From NCBI GenBank assembly GCA_937996655.1, contig CALKUK010000015.1:62001-126000 (forward strand): DNA of 64,000 nucleotides, given 5' to 3'. Every line of letters starts with the position of its first letter. Within the stretch, counting starts at the first letter, position 1. Positions 50,377-58,702 of this stretch are shown in pieces. The translations under genes and the position numbers were made by a program. The stretch is from an uncultured Sphingomonadaceae bacterium (GTDB taxonomy: Bacteria > Pseudomonadota > Alphaproteobacteria > Sphingomonadales > Sphingomonadaceae). Below the pieces are notes generated by a model. The model was not told the DNA's origin, did no database searches, and saw only the letters and a list, made by a program, of their open reading frames with translations.

Positions 50377-51440
50377 CCGACGTCCTCACCCATATCGAAG
50401 GCAAGGTCGGGTTTCTGAGCCTGAACCGCCCGTCCGCCATCCACGCGCTGACGCTCGACATGGTGCACATCATGACGACCGCTCTGCTCGACTGGCGGGA
50501 CAATCCGACGGTCGAAGCCATTGTTATCGATCATGCGGCCGCGCCGGATGGCGACCCCAAATTGTCTAGGGGCTTTTGCTCCGGCGGCGACATCGCCTTC
50601 CTGCGCAACTCTGCGCTCAATGATGACGGTGCTTCCGGCCGCAAGTTCTTTCATGACGAATATCAGCTGAACCATCTGCTGTTCACTTATCCCAAGCCCA
50701 TCATCGCCTTCATGGATGGTATCACCATGGGTGGCGGCGTTGGGATCAGTCAACCCGCGACCTACCGCGTGGCGACCGAGAATACCCGATTTGCCATGCC
50801 GGAAACCGGAATTGGCCTGTTCCCCGATGTCGGCGGCGGCTGGTATCTCTCTCGCCTGCCCGGCCGGGTGGGGGCTTTCCTCGCGCTGACGGGCGCCCGG
50901 CTCGACGGGGCCGAATGTTTTGAGGTTGGCTTGGCCACGCATTATCTGCCGGCAGCGACGCTCACCGAAGCCAAGGCGGACATCGCAGCAGATCCATCGC
51001 GGGCCGACGCGATCCTCGCCTCTTATGCCGATGCGCCACCTGCGGCGCGGATCGCCACCAATCTTGATCAGATCGACCGGCTGTTCGCGTCTGACCGCTA
51101 TGAGGACATCCTCGCAGCGCTCGAGGCCGAAGGCTCGGATTGGTCGGTCAAGGAACTGGCGACGCTCCGCACCAAGAGCCCGCAGACCTGCAAGGTCGCG
51201 CTCCGGCAATTGCACAACAGCCTGTCCTGTGCAGACTTTGCGGCAAACATGGTGATGGAATACCGCATCGCCTCGCGCGTCCTCACCCGCCCCGACTTTG
51301 CGGAAGGCGTCCGTGCCGTCATAGTCGATAAGGACAATGCGCCTCAGTGGGCTCCGGCAACGGCAGAGGGCGTGACCGACGATTTGATCGAGGGCATCTT
51401 TGCCCCGCTTCCCGCGAATGAAGAATGGAAACCACTATGA
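50373..51440 (+). CDS. 3-Hydroxyisobutyryl-CoA hydrolase-like enzyme
   Basis: Enoyl-CoA hydratase/isomerase superfamily protein of 355 residues. The crotonase oxyanion segments SRGFCSGGDIAFLRN and FMDGITMGGGVGISQPATYRVATENTRF match HIBCH-type hydrolases, and the C-terminal extension (about 250-355) is typical of them. It removes CoA to give free 3-hydroxyisobutyrate. Overlaps the acyl-CoA dehydrogenase by 4 bp upstream and enoyl-CoA hydratase by 4 bp downstream (ATGA). Confidence 0.9.
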   Translation: MTDVLTHIEGKVGFLSLNRPSAIHALTLDMVHIMTTALLDWRDNPTVEAIVIDHAAAPDGDPKLSRGFCSGGDIAFLRNSALNDDGASGRKFFHDEYQLNHLLFTYPKPIIAFMDGITMGGGVGISQPATYRVATENTRFAMPETGIGLFPDVGGGWYLSRLPGRVGAFLALTGARLDGAECFEVGLATHYLPAATLTEAKADIAADPSRADAILASYADAPPAARIATNLDQIDRLFASDRYEDILAALEAEGSDWSVKELATLRTKSPQTCKVALRQLHNSLSCADFAANMVMEYRIASRVLTRPDFAEGVRAVIVDKDNAPQWAPATAEGVTDDLIEGIFAPLPANEEWKPL

Positions 51441-52219
51441 CTTACGAAACAATCCTCGTTGAGCAGCGGGATGCTGTCACGCTCATCACGCTTAACCGCC
51501 CGCAGGCATTGAACGCGCTCAATGCGCAGGTTCTGGAAGACCTGATCACCGCCTTCGCCGCTTATGAAGCTGATACGTCGCAGCGCTGTGCCGTCATTAC
51601 GGGGTCTGGCGAAAAGGCGTTCGCCGCAGGCGCGGACATCAAGGAAATGTCGGAAAAGCCGGCCGCCGAGTTCTACGCGCAGGACTTCTTTGCCCGCTGG
51701 ACGAGCCATGTTGTAAAGACCACGCGCAAGCCATGGATTGCGGCGGTGAACGGCTTTGCGCTGGGTGGCGGGTGTGAACTCGCGATGATGGCGGACTTCA
51801 TCATTGCCGCAGACACCGCCCGCTTTGGCCAGCCGGAAATCAAGCTCGGCGTCGGCCCAGGTATGGGCGGGTCGCAGCGCCTGACGCGTGCCATCGGCAA
51901 GGCCAAGGCGATGGAAATGTGCCTGACCGGCCGGATGATGGGTGCCGAAGAGGCCGAGCGGTCTGGTCTTGTCGCCCGCGTCGTGCCGCTGGCCTCTCTG
52001 GTGGAGGAAGCGATGAAGACAGCGACCGAAATCGCCGCCATGCCGCCGCTCGCCGCCATCGCGAACAAGGAAATGGTCAACGCTGCGTTTGAAACAACGC
52101 TTGATCAGGGCCTGTTGATGGAGCGCCGCATTTTTCAGGTGCTGACCGCGACCGAGGACAAAGCCGAAGGCATGGCCGCGTTCATCGAAAAACGGGCTGG
52201 CGTCTGGAAGGGCAAATAA
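51437..52219 (+). CDS. Enoyl-CoA hydratase
   Basis: Crotonase of 260 residues. Start 51437 forms an ATGA with the upstream stop (an in-frame ATG at 51425 is less likely). Active-site segments: AAGADIKEMSEKPAA and NGFALGGGCELAMMADFIIAA with the following QPEIKLGVGPGMGGSQRL containing the conserved Glu residues. In this context it hydrates methacrylyl-CoA, the product of isobutyryl-CoA dehydrogenase. Confidence 0.93.
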   Translation: MTYETILVEQRDAVTLITLNRPQALNALNAQVLEDLITAFAAYEADTSQRCAVITGSGEKAFAAGADIKEMSEKPAAEFYAQDFFARWTSHVVKTTRKPWIAAVNGFALGGGCELAMMADFIIAADTARFGQPEIKLGVGPGMGGSQRLTRAIGKAKAMEMCLTGRMMGAEEAERSGLVARVVPLASLVEEAMKTATEIAAMPPLAAIANKEMVNAAFETTLDQGLLMERRIFQVLTATEDKAEGMAAFIEKRAGVWKGK

Positions 52220-52220
52220 C

Positions 52221-53111
52221 ATGAAAATCGCCTTCATCGGCCTCGGCAATATGGGCGGCGGGATGGCCGCAAACCTTGTGAAGGCGGGGCATCAGGTCAA
52301 CGCGTTTGACCTGTCGGCCGACGCCCTTGCCCGCGCCAAGGATCAGGGCTGCACGCCATGCGCGACGGTGCGCGAGGCGGTGCAGGGCGTGGATGCGGTG
52401 GTCTCGATGCTGCCCAACGGCAAGATCGTCCAGAAGGTCTATGAAGACGACGTGATCGGCCATGCCCCGCGCGCCGCCACCCTCATCGACTGTTCGACCA
52501 TCGATGTGGACACGGCCCGCAACGTGATGAAGAGCGCCGCCAAATATGGCAGCTATGAAATGGTCGATGCGCCCGTCTCCGGCGGGATCGCCGCGGCCAA
52601 TGCCGGCACACTGACCTTCATGGTCGGCGGCACGCCAAGCGCCTTCATGCATGCTGAAACGGTGTTGAACCACATGGGCAAGGCCGTGATCCATGCCGGT
52701 GGCTCAGGTGCTGGCCAAGCGGCCAAGATCTGCAACAATATGATCCTCGGCGCGACGATGATTGCGACGTGCGAAGCCTTGGTGATGGCGAAAAAGCTCG
52801 GGCTGGACCCGCAGACTTTCTATGACATCTCCTCCAAGGCCTCCGGCCAGAGCTGGTCGATGACAAGCTATTGCCCGCTACCCGGCGTCGGCCCGCAAAG
52901 CCCTGCCGACAATGACTATCAGGGTGGCTTTGCGACCAACCTGATGCTCAAGGACTTGCTGCTCGCGATGGAAGCGGCAGATCAGGCCAATGCCGCCGTC
53001 CCCATGGGCGCGCGCGCCGCGGAACTTTATCAGGAATTTGCGAACCTCGACCAGGGCAATGTCGATTTTTCCGGGATCATCCGGATGCTGGAAGCGGCGG
53101 GCGACGCCTAA
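52221..53111 (+). CDS. mmsB: 3-Hydroxyisobutyrate dehydrogenase
   Basis: NAD-dependent beta-hydroxyacid dehydrogenase of 296 residues that yields methylmalonate semialdehyde, the substrate of MmsA. The nucleotide-binding start FIGLGNMGGGMAANLVKAGH, the substrate-binding DAPVSGGIAAANAGTLTFMVGG, the catalytic lysine in GSGAGQAAKICNN and the late NLMLKDLLLAMEAA helix are present. It closes the valine cluster; it converges on a LOV-HTH gene 9 bp away. Confidence 0.95.
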   Translation: MKIAFIGLGNMGGGMAANLVKAGHQVNAFDLSADALARAKDQGCTPCATVREAVQGVDAVVSMLPNGKIVQKVYEDDVIGHAPRAATLIDCSTIDVDTARNVMKSAAKYGSYEMVDAPVSGGIAAANAGTLTFMVGGTPSAFMHAETVLNHMGKAVIHAGGSGAGQAAKICNNMILGATMIATCEALVMAKKLGLDPQTFYDISSKASGQSWSMTSYCPLPGVGPQSPADNDYQGGFATNLMLKDLLLAMEAADQANAAVPMGARAAELYQEFANLDQGNVDFSGIIRMLEAAGDA

Positions 53112-53120
53112 ACGCTGCGG

Positions 53121-53705
53121 TTAAAGTCCGGCCTCAATCGCAATGCGGATCGCCTCGGCCCCGCTGCGGACATCCAGCGCCTTGAGCAGCGCGGCGCGGT
53201 GCATTTTCACGGTGCGTTCGGTCAATGACAGATCATAAGCGATCTGCTTGTTGAGCCGACCGGCCGCGAGGGATTCGAGTATCTGCAACTGCCGCCGCGT
53301 CAATCGGCCCACCTTCTGCCGAGCGGCATCATGGCGGCTGGCCCCGGTATCGTCGATCGCGACCTGAGAGCCCAGATAATATTCCAGCTCCCCATCCTCA
53401 TCAAAGAGCGGCGCGATCATGACGGCATTGCGGAACGGGCTGCCATCCTTGCGATAGTTGATAAGCTCCACCATCGCCGGGCGACCGGCAGCGACAGCCT
53501 CACGCAGCATCGCTGTCTGTTCCGGCTCGGTCCGGTCACCACGCAGAAAGCGGCAATTGCGGCCGACAATCTCATCCCGCCGATATCCAGTCAGCCGACA
53601 AAAGGCGTCGTTACACGCGATAATCGGATTGTCCGATTTTCGGGGGTCACTCACCACTGCTGCGACAAGGGATTTTTCTATCAGCGATTCCGGCAACGTC
53701 GTCAT
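53121..53705 (-). CDS. LOV-HTH blue-light-responsive transcription factor (EL222-like)
   Basis: Protein of 194 residues: an N-terminal LOV/PAS domain (about 15-120) with the flavin-reactive cysteine in GRNCRFLRGD (Cys51) and the typical NYRKDGSPFRNAVMIAPL strands, a linker, and a C-terminal LuxR-type HTH (about 130-190, LTRRQLQILESLAAGRLNKQ, TERTVKMHRAALLKAL). This is the architecture of EL222 from Erythrobacter, in which light exposes the HTH for DNA binding. Divergent from folE and next to a photolyase cluster, which it may control. Confidence 0.93.
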   Translation of the reverse strand: MTTLPESLIEKSLVAAVVSDPRKSDNPIIACNDAFCRLTGYRRDEIVGRNCRFLRGDRTEPEQTAMLREAVAAGRPAMVELINYRKDGSPFRNAVMIAPLFDEDGELEYYLGSQVAIDDTGASRHDAARQKVGRLTRRQLQILESLAAGRLNKQIAYDLSLTERTVKMHRAALLKALDVRSGAEAIRIAIEAGL

Positions 53706-53723
53706 GCCAACTAGGCTCTCTTA

Positions 53724-53738
53724 CACTTCACGTAAGTG
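53724..53738. promoter_or_regulatory. Dyad CACTT-N5-AAGTG upstream of LOV-HTH gene
   Basis: A perfect 5-bp inverted repeat lies 19-33 bp upstream of the LOV-HTH start in the 139-bp gap shared with folE. It could be an autoregulatory operator or part of a promoter. Short, so it could be chance. Confidence 0.35.
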
Positions 53739-53844
53739 CATATCGCAGACTGCAGCGCATAAGCCTAGACCCAAATGGCCGGTCGCCACCCCCTCCCTCT
53801 CTCACCCTGGCGACCGGCAACGCCCAACGGAAAGGCACCCCTCC

Positions 53845-54462
53845 ATGAACATCATGCTCAACGACCTCATGGCCGAAGACGAAGACGACGGCCGCGTCCG
53901 TGTGCCCGCCGATGTGGAGGAAGCCGTCCGCACGTTGCTGCGCTGGGCCGGGGACGATCCCCTGCGCGAAGGGCTTCTCGACACGCCGAAGCGCGTGGGC
54001 CGGGCCTGGCGCGAATATTGCGCGGGCTATGATGAAGACCCCGCCGTCCATCTGAAGCGCACCTTTCAGGAAGTCGCCGGATATGACGAAGTCGTTCTGC
54101 TACGCGACATTCCCTTCCATTCGCATTGCGAGCATCACCTCGCGCCGATCATCGGCACGGCGTCTATTGCTTACCTCCCCACAGACCGGGTTGTCGGCAT
54201 TTCAAAGCTGGCCCGCGTGCTGCACGGCTATTCGCGTCGCCTCCAGATTCAGGAGCGCCTGACTGCCGAGATCGCCCAGTGCATCTGGGAGCATCTGAAG
54301 CCGCAGGGTGTTGCTGTCGTCATTCAGGCCACCCATGGCTGCATGACCGGCCGAGGCGTCCGCACGCACGGCGTCGATATGGTGACGAGCAAGGTGCTCG
54401 GCTGCTTCCGCGATGATCCAGCCAGCCGCAAGGAAGTCCTGTCCTTGATGGGTCTCAAATAG
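53845..54462 (+). CDS. folE: GTP cyclohydrolase I
   Basis: Makes 7,8-dihydroneopterin triphosphate from GTP for folate and pterin synthesis; 205 residues from ATG 53845 (an ORF open to 53458 runs through the divergent LOV-HTH gene and is rejected). The zinc/active-site motifs HSHCEHHLAPIIG, GISKLARVLHGYSRRLQIQERL and HGCMTGRGVRTHGVDMVTS are all present. It begins a rightward group leading to the photolyase neighbourhood; the next gene is 5 bp away. Confidence 0.96.
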   Translation: MNIMLNDLMAEDEDDGRVRVPADVEEAVRTLLRWAGDDPLREGLLDTPKRVGRAWREYCAGYDEDPAVHLKRTFQEVAGYDEVVLLRDIPFHSHCEHHLAPIIGTASIAYLPTDRVVGISKLARVLHGYSRRLQIQERLTAEIAQCIWEHLKPQGVAVVIQATHGCMTGRGVRTHGVDMVTSKVLGCFRDDPASRKEVLSLMGLK

Positions 54463-54467
54463 GCTTA

Positions 54468-55442
54468 ATGACTGTCATGCGGGTTGCGATTATTGGGGCA
54501 GGCGTTGCCGGTCTGGCATGTGCGGAGCGGCTGGAGTCCCTTGGGGCAACCACGCAATTGTTCGATAAGGGCAAGCGCCCGGGCGGACGCCTCTCCACGC
54601 TGGTGCTCGATGATTTCGCATGGGACTTTGGTGCCCAATATTTCACCGTCCGTGATCCGCGCTTTGCAGACCGTGTTTCCCGTTGGGAGGCCGATGGCCA
54701 TGTCGCGCGCTGGACCGACGGACCGGACGGGGCATGGATCGGCGCGCCGACCATGGCCTCATTCCTTGCCGCAGGTTGCGTCGACCGCGACGTCCGCTTT
54801 GGCGCACTTGTGCAAGCCGTCAACCCGGTCGAAGGCCAATGGCACCTTTCAGGCCCCGGCCTGGAGGAAGGTCCGTTTGATGCTGTTGTGATTGCCGTTC
54901 CGGCAGAACAGGCTGCAACGCTCATCGGCTTGCATGATCTCGGCATGGCGCGCGAAGCGGCCATGGTACGGTCCGCCCCCTGCTGGACGGTGATGGCCGC
55001 CTTCCCGGAACCCCTTCCGAGTGCACCGGATGTTCTGCGGTCTGCCGGTGCGATCAGTTGGGCTGCCCGCAATGAAAGCAAGCCGGGCCGTCCGTCCGCT
55101 GAATGCTGGGTCATTCAGGCCGGTGGCGATTGGTCTGCCCGCAATCTGGAGCGCAGTCAGGAAAGCATTGCCGAAGATTTGCTTACCCATCTTGCAGAGC
55201 TGATCGGTGCGCCCCTGCCAGAGCCCACCTTCCTGAAGGCGCATCGCTGGCGCTTTGCAATGCCACAGGGCGGCAACGGCGCGCCGCTGTGGAATGCTGA
55301 CCTGAAACTGGGCGCCTGTGGCGACTGGTGCATGGCCGCGCGCATCGAGGATGCGTGGCTTTCGGGCTTTGAACTTGCAGACCGTGTGGCAGCATCGCTC
55401 GGCGCGCCTCTGGCCTCCGCACGGACCGCTGAAGTCGCCTGA
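54468..55442 (+). CDS. FAD/NAD(P)-dependent oxidoreductase (amine-oxidase-like)
   Basis: Flavoprotein of 324 residues. The N-terminal dinucleotide fold is VAIIGAGVAGLACAERLESLG, followed by GKRPGGRLSTLVLDDFAWDFGAQYFT, the pattern of renalase-like amine oxidases found in bacteria. The C-terminal FAD segment is LKLGACGDWCMAARIEDAWLSG. ATG 54477 is an alternative start. It lies 5 bp after folE, next to a DUF2256 gene and a photolyase gene, a frequent bacterial combination. Confidence 0.88.
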   Translation: MTVMRVAIIGAGVAGLACAERLESLGATTQLFDKGKRPGGRLSTLVLDDFAWDFGAQYFTVRDPRFADRVSRWEADGHVARWTDGPDGAWIGAPTMASFLAAGCVDRDVRFGALVQAVNPVEGQWHLSGPGLEEGPFDAVVIAVPAEQAATLIGLHDLGMAREAAMVRSAPCWTVMAAFPEPLPSAPDVLRSAGAISWAARNESKPGRPSAECWVIQAGGDWSARNLERSQESIAEDLLTHLAELIGAPLPEPTFLKAHRWRFAMPQGGNGAPLWNADLKLGACGDWCMAARIEDAWLSGFELADRVAASLGAPLASARTAEVA

Positions 55443-55451
55443 TCCGGCCGC

Positions 55452-55589
55452 ATGCCCAAGATGCGCCAAAAGGCGGACTTGCCGACCAAGACCTGCCTCA
55501 CCTGCAACCGCCCTTTTGCCTGGCGCCGCAAATGGGCGCGTGACTGGGACAATGTGAAATATTGTTCCGACCGCTGCCGCTCAGCTTAG
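55452..55589 (+). CDS. DUF2256 zinc-ribbon-like small protein
   Basis: Protein of 45 residues too short for most ORF cutoffs. It has four cysteines (CLTC near residues 15-18 and CSDRC near 38-42) and aromatic residues in the FAWRRKWARDW segment, the DUF2256 pattern, which I know as a companion of photolyase/cryptochrome genes. It begins 9 bp after the FAD oxidoreductase and its end overlaps the photolyase stop by 9 bp on the other strand. Function unknown. Confidence 0.85.
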   Translation: MPKMRQKADLPTKTCLTCNRPFAWRRKWARDWDNVKYCSDRCRSA

Positions 55590-57092
55590 GCTGTCGAGAA
55601 ACGCCCCGGCCTCGCGCCGGAGCGTCGCCTGCTTCGCCGCATCAAACTTATCCCAGGTCCGCACCATCTGCGCCATGCGCGGATTGCGGGCGAGGCGCTC
55701 CTTATGGCGCGCAACAAAGTCCCAGAAAAAGAGGTTGAACGGACACGCGTCCGGCCCTTCTTTCGCCTTCACTGAGTAGCGGCAGGACCCGCAATAATCG
55801 CTCATCCGGTCAATATAGGCGCCGCTCGCCACATAGGGCTTGCTGGCGAGCAGCCCGCCATCGGCAAACTGGCTCATGCCGATCGTGTTGGGCAGTTCCA
55901 CCCATTCATAGGCGTCGGCATAGACCGCGAGATACCATTCATGCAGCGCGTGCGGATCAATGCCCGCCAGCAGCGCAAAGTTGCCGGTGACCATCAGCCG
56001 CTGGATATGGTGTGCATACGCCTCTTCCCGCGTCTGGGTGACACAGGCGCGCAGGCACGCCATGTCCGTCTTGGCCGTCCAGTAAAAGGATGGCAGCGGG
56101 CGATGCGCCTCCAGCGCATTCACCTGTGCATAGTCGGGCATCTTCCACCAATAGATAGCGCGCACATATTCCCGCCAGCCGATGATCTGCCGGATGAACC
56201 CTTCCGCACTGTTCAGCGGAACGCGCCCGGCACGCCATTCGTCCTCAACCGCGCGGCACATGGCCAGCGGACCGAGCAAGCCGACATTGAGATAGGGGGA
56301 GACGACCGCATGGTAGAGGAATTTCTGTCCCGCCAGCATCGCATCCTGATAGGTGCCGAACTGCGGGAGGGCATGGCGCAGGAAATGCGCAAAGGCCGCC
56401 TCTGCCTCGGCCCGCGTTGTCGCAAACCAGAACGGCTCCAGATCGCCAAAATGATCGGGGAAGCGCGCCGCGACCAGTTCAATCACCTCCCGCGTGATGG
56501 CGTCCGGCGCAAAGTGCAAAGGCGCAGGCATCAGCAGATCGGGGGCTGCCTTGGCCCGGTTTTCCGCATCGAGGTTCCATGTGCCGCCGGCGGGATCATT
56601 GCCGTCCATCAGCAACCCGGTTTTGCGACGCATCAGCCGGTAGAAATGCTCCATGCGCAGCATTGTCCGCCCTTCGGCCCATTCGGAGAACCGCACGCGA
56701 TCGGCCAGAAACCGGTCATCCTCACGCAGGATGATCCCCGGCCATTGGCGCATCGCCTCCAGCAGCCGCCACTCACCCGGTTCAGTTGCAACGACATGAT
56801 CGAGGCCGTGGCGCTCCATGGCTCGTGTCACTTCGCCGGTCAGTGACCCGGTATTGTCGGGATCATCAAGCTTGACGTAATCGACCGTCCAGCCCGACGC
56901 CCGCAGCTCTTCCGCGAAGTGGCGCATGGCGGAAAGGACAAAGGCGATCTTCTTCTTGTGATGGGGCACATAGGACGCCTCCTCCATCACCTCGGCCATC
57001 AGGACGACATCACCCGCTTTGTCCCCTTGCTTGAGCGAGGACATAGAAAGGCTCAGCTGATCGCCGAGGAGAAGAATGAGACTGCCGGACAT
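55581..57092 (-). CDS. Iron-sulfur cryptochrome/photolyase (FeS-BCP, PhrB-like)
   Basis: Protein of 503 residues of the FeS-containing bacterial cryptochrome/photolyase branch; related enzymes repair (6-4) photoproducts or act as photoreceptors. The N-terminal antenna-domain start (SGSLILLLGDQLSLSM) and the C-terminal FAD region (HHIQRLMVTGNFALLAGIDP, YEWVELPNTIGMSQFADGG) are visible. Cluster cysteines match PhrB spacing: CGSC then the third after 13 residues (GPDACPF), plus an earlier Cys in LRACVTQT. Divergent or convergent with DUF2256 and close to a LOV-HTH regulator. Confidence 0.92.
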   Translation of the reverse strand: MSGSLILLLGDQLSLSMSSLKQGDKAGDVVLMAEVMEEASYVPHHKKKIAFVLSAMRHFAEELRASGWTVDYVKLDDPDNTGSLTGEVTRAMERHGLDHVVATEPGEWRLLEAMRQWPGIILREDDRFLADRVRFSEWAEGRTMLRMEHFYRLMRRKTGLLMDGNDPAGGTWNLDAENRAKAAPDLLMPAPLHFAPDAITREVIELVAARFPDHFGDLEPFWFATTRAEAEAAFAHFLRHALPQFGTYQDAMLAGQKFLYHAVVSPYLNVGLLGPLAMCRAVEDEWRAGRVPLNSAEGFIRQIIGWREYVRAIYWWKMPDYAQVNALEAHRPLPSFYWTAKTDMACLRACVTQTREEAYAHHIQRLMVTGNFALLAGIDPHALHEWYLAVYADAYEWVELPNTIGMSQFADGGLLASKPYVASGAYIDRMSDYCGSCRYSVKAKEGPDACPFNLFFWDFVARHKERLARNPRMAQMVRTWDKFDAAKQATLRREAGAFLDSLS

Positions 57093-57142
57093 AGAGCCTG
57101 CTACCCGCCCTCCGCCTGCGACACAGCCTGTCTTAGGGGGAA

Positions 57143-57775
57143 TTAAGCGCCCTTAAGGCTCGACAGATAGGCCAACGCATCCGCCTCACTGACGACGTCC
57201 GCATATTTTGCATTCATGTCGAACAAATTGGCATCATGCGGTGCGGCATGGCGATCACCACAGGCATCGGCGATGACGGCGGTTGTAAAGCCATGGCTCA
57301 TCGCATCAACGCACGTGGCCCGCACGCATCCGCTCGTCGTCAGGCCCGTGAGCAGAACTGAATCCACGCCCATCGCCGTCAGCGTTGAGGCAAGCGAGGT
57401 GCCGAAAAAGGCGCTTGGATATTGCTTCATGACGACCAATTCGTCGTCCTGCGGCTCCAGCCCATCGGCGAAGCGCGCATAGGGGCTGCCTTCGACAAAA
57501 TGCCGCAAGGGCGCTGCCTTTTCAAAAAAGCGCCCGCCATCAACACCGCCGGGGCGATAGGTGACACCCGTCAGCACCACCGGCACGCCCGCCGCGCGGG
57601 CCGCGCTCCGCACCCGCAGCGCGCTCGCAAAGGCAGCATCGACCTCGGCATAGAGCTCACATTCCGGCGCGAAATAGGCATGGCAATAGTCGATCAGCAG
57701 CAAGGCAGGCCTGCGGCCGAAGCCAACGCGGGTGTTATAGGCCCGCTCATAATTGGCGCGCAGATCATCGCTCAT
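57143..57775 (-). CDS. Isochorismatase family cysteine hydrolase
   Basis: Hydrolase of 210 residues, close to N-carbamoylsarcosine amidase types. The catalytic triad is visible as Asp in LLLIDYCHAYF, Lys in ELVVMKQYPSAFFGT, and Cys in LLTGLTTSGCVRATCVDAMSHG. Typical products are deaminated or de-ureated acids; substrate not determined. It is divergent from the SDR gene across 176 bp. Confidence 0.9.
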   Translation of the reverse strand: MSDDLRANYERAYNTRVGFGRRPALLLIDYCHAYFAPECELYAEVDAAFASALRVRSAARAAGVPVVLTGVTYRPGGVDGGRFFEKAAPLRHFVEGSPYARFADGLEPQDDELVVMKQYPSAFFGTSLASTLTAMGVDSVLLTGLTTSGCVRATCVDAMSHGFTTAVIADACGDRHAAPHDANLFDMNAKYADVVSEADALAYLSSLKGA

Positions 57776-57951
57776 GCATCGTTCCTTTGTACGACCCTAA
57801 ATCCTTGTCCGCCAAGAGCATGGTCGCACATGCTTTGGCAAGGTGGTCTAAAGTGTTTGGGTGATTTCAAAGGGGGAGACGCCCTCTTCAATCCTGACTA
57901 TCCCCATCCAGAGAAGAGCGCTGCGAGTCGGTGCCAGAGAGAGGATGGGGC

Positions 57952-58689
57952 ATGATCGACGATACCAATTTTGCCGGGAAAACCGTGCTTGTGGTGGGCG
58001 GGTCCAGCGGGATTGGCAACGGCATCGCCCATGGGTTTCGAGAACGCGGCGCCAGCGTCCATGTTTGGGGCACGCGCGCCAACGCCGCCGACTATGACCC
58101 CGCCGATGGATCAGACCTCAGCGGCCTCGGCTATAGCTGCGTAGACGTGGGAAACCCGGACGCGATCGACACCGCCGCCCTGCCCTTTGCAACGCTCGAC
58201 GTGCTGGTGCTCTGTCAGGGCACGGTCGTCTATAAGCGCGGCGAGTTTGAGCGCGCCGGCTGGGACCATGTGATGGCGGTCAACCTCGACAGCCTCATGC
58301 ACATCTCCCGCAAGTTCAAGCCGCAGTTGCTGGAAGCCCAAGGCAGCGTCATCATTGTCAGCTCAATTTCAGGTCTGAAGGCCAATATCGGCAACCCCGC
58401 CTATGCGGCGTCAAAGGCCGGCGCGATCAGCCTGACGAAAACGCTCGGCCAAGCCTGGGGCCCCGAAGGCATCCGCGTCAACGGCCTCGCCCCCGGTCTT
58501 GTCGATACCAAGCTGACCAAAGTGACGACGCAAAGCCCGGAACGGCTGGCAGGGGCGCTTGCCACCATTCCGCAACGACGCATGGGCCTGCCTGCCGATA
58601 TGGCGGGCGCCGCGATCTTCCTCGCCTCTCCGCTTGCCGCTTACGTCACCGGTCACACGCTGATCGTGGATGGCGGCCTCTCCCTTTAG
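57952..58689 (+). CDS. Short-chain dehydrogenase/reductase
   Basis: SDR of 245 residues from ATG 57952 (Shine-Dalgarno GAGAGGATGGGG; an in-frame ATG at 57931 is rejected). The TVLVVGGSSGIGNGIAHGF nucleotide motif, the catalytic Ser in SSISGLKANIGN and the YAASKAGAISLTK motif (Tyr and Lys) are present. Followed 13 bp later by an acyl-CoA dehydrogenase gene, so likely in a lipid or acid pathway; the substrate is unknown. Confidence 0.92.
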   Translation: MIDDTNFAGKTVLVVGGSSGIGNGIAHGFRERGASVHVWGTRANAADYDPADGSDLSGLGYSCVDVGNPDAIDTAALPFATLDVLVLCQGTVVYKRGEFERAGWDHVMAVNLDSLMHISRKFKPQLLEAQGSVIIVSSISGLKANIGNPAYAASKAGAISLTKTLGQAWGPEGIRVNGLAPGLVDTKLTKVTTQSPERLAGALATIPQRRMGLPADMAGAAIFLASPLAAYVTGHTLIVDGGLSL

Positions 58690-58702
58690 AAAGGAACACC
58701 CG

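Noticed and set aside
53458..53844. Long N-terminal extension of folE
   Set aside because: The frame runs antisense through the LOV-HTH gene; folE begins with its family start at 53845.
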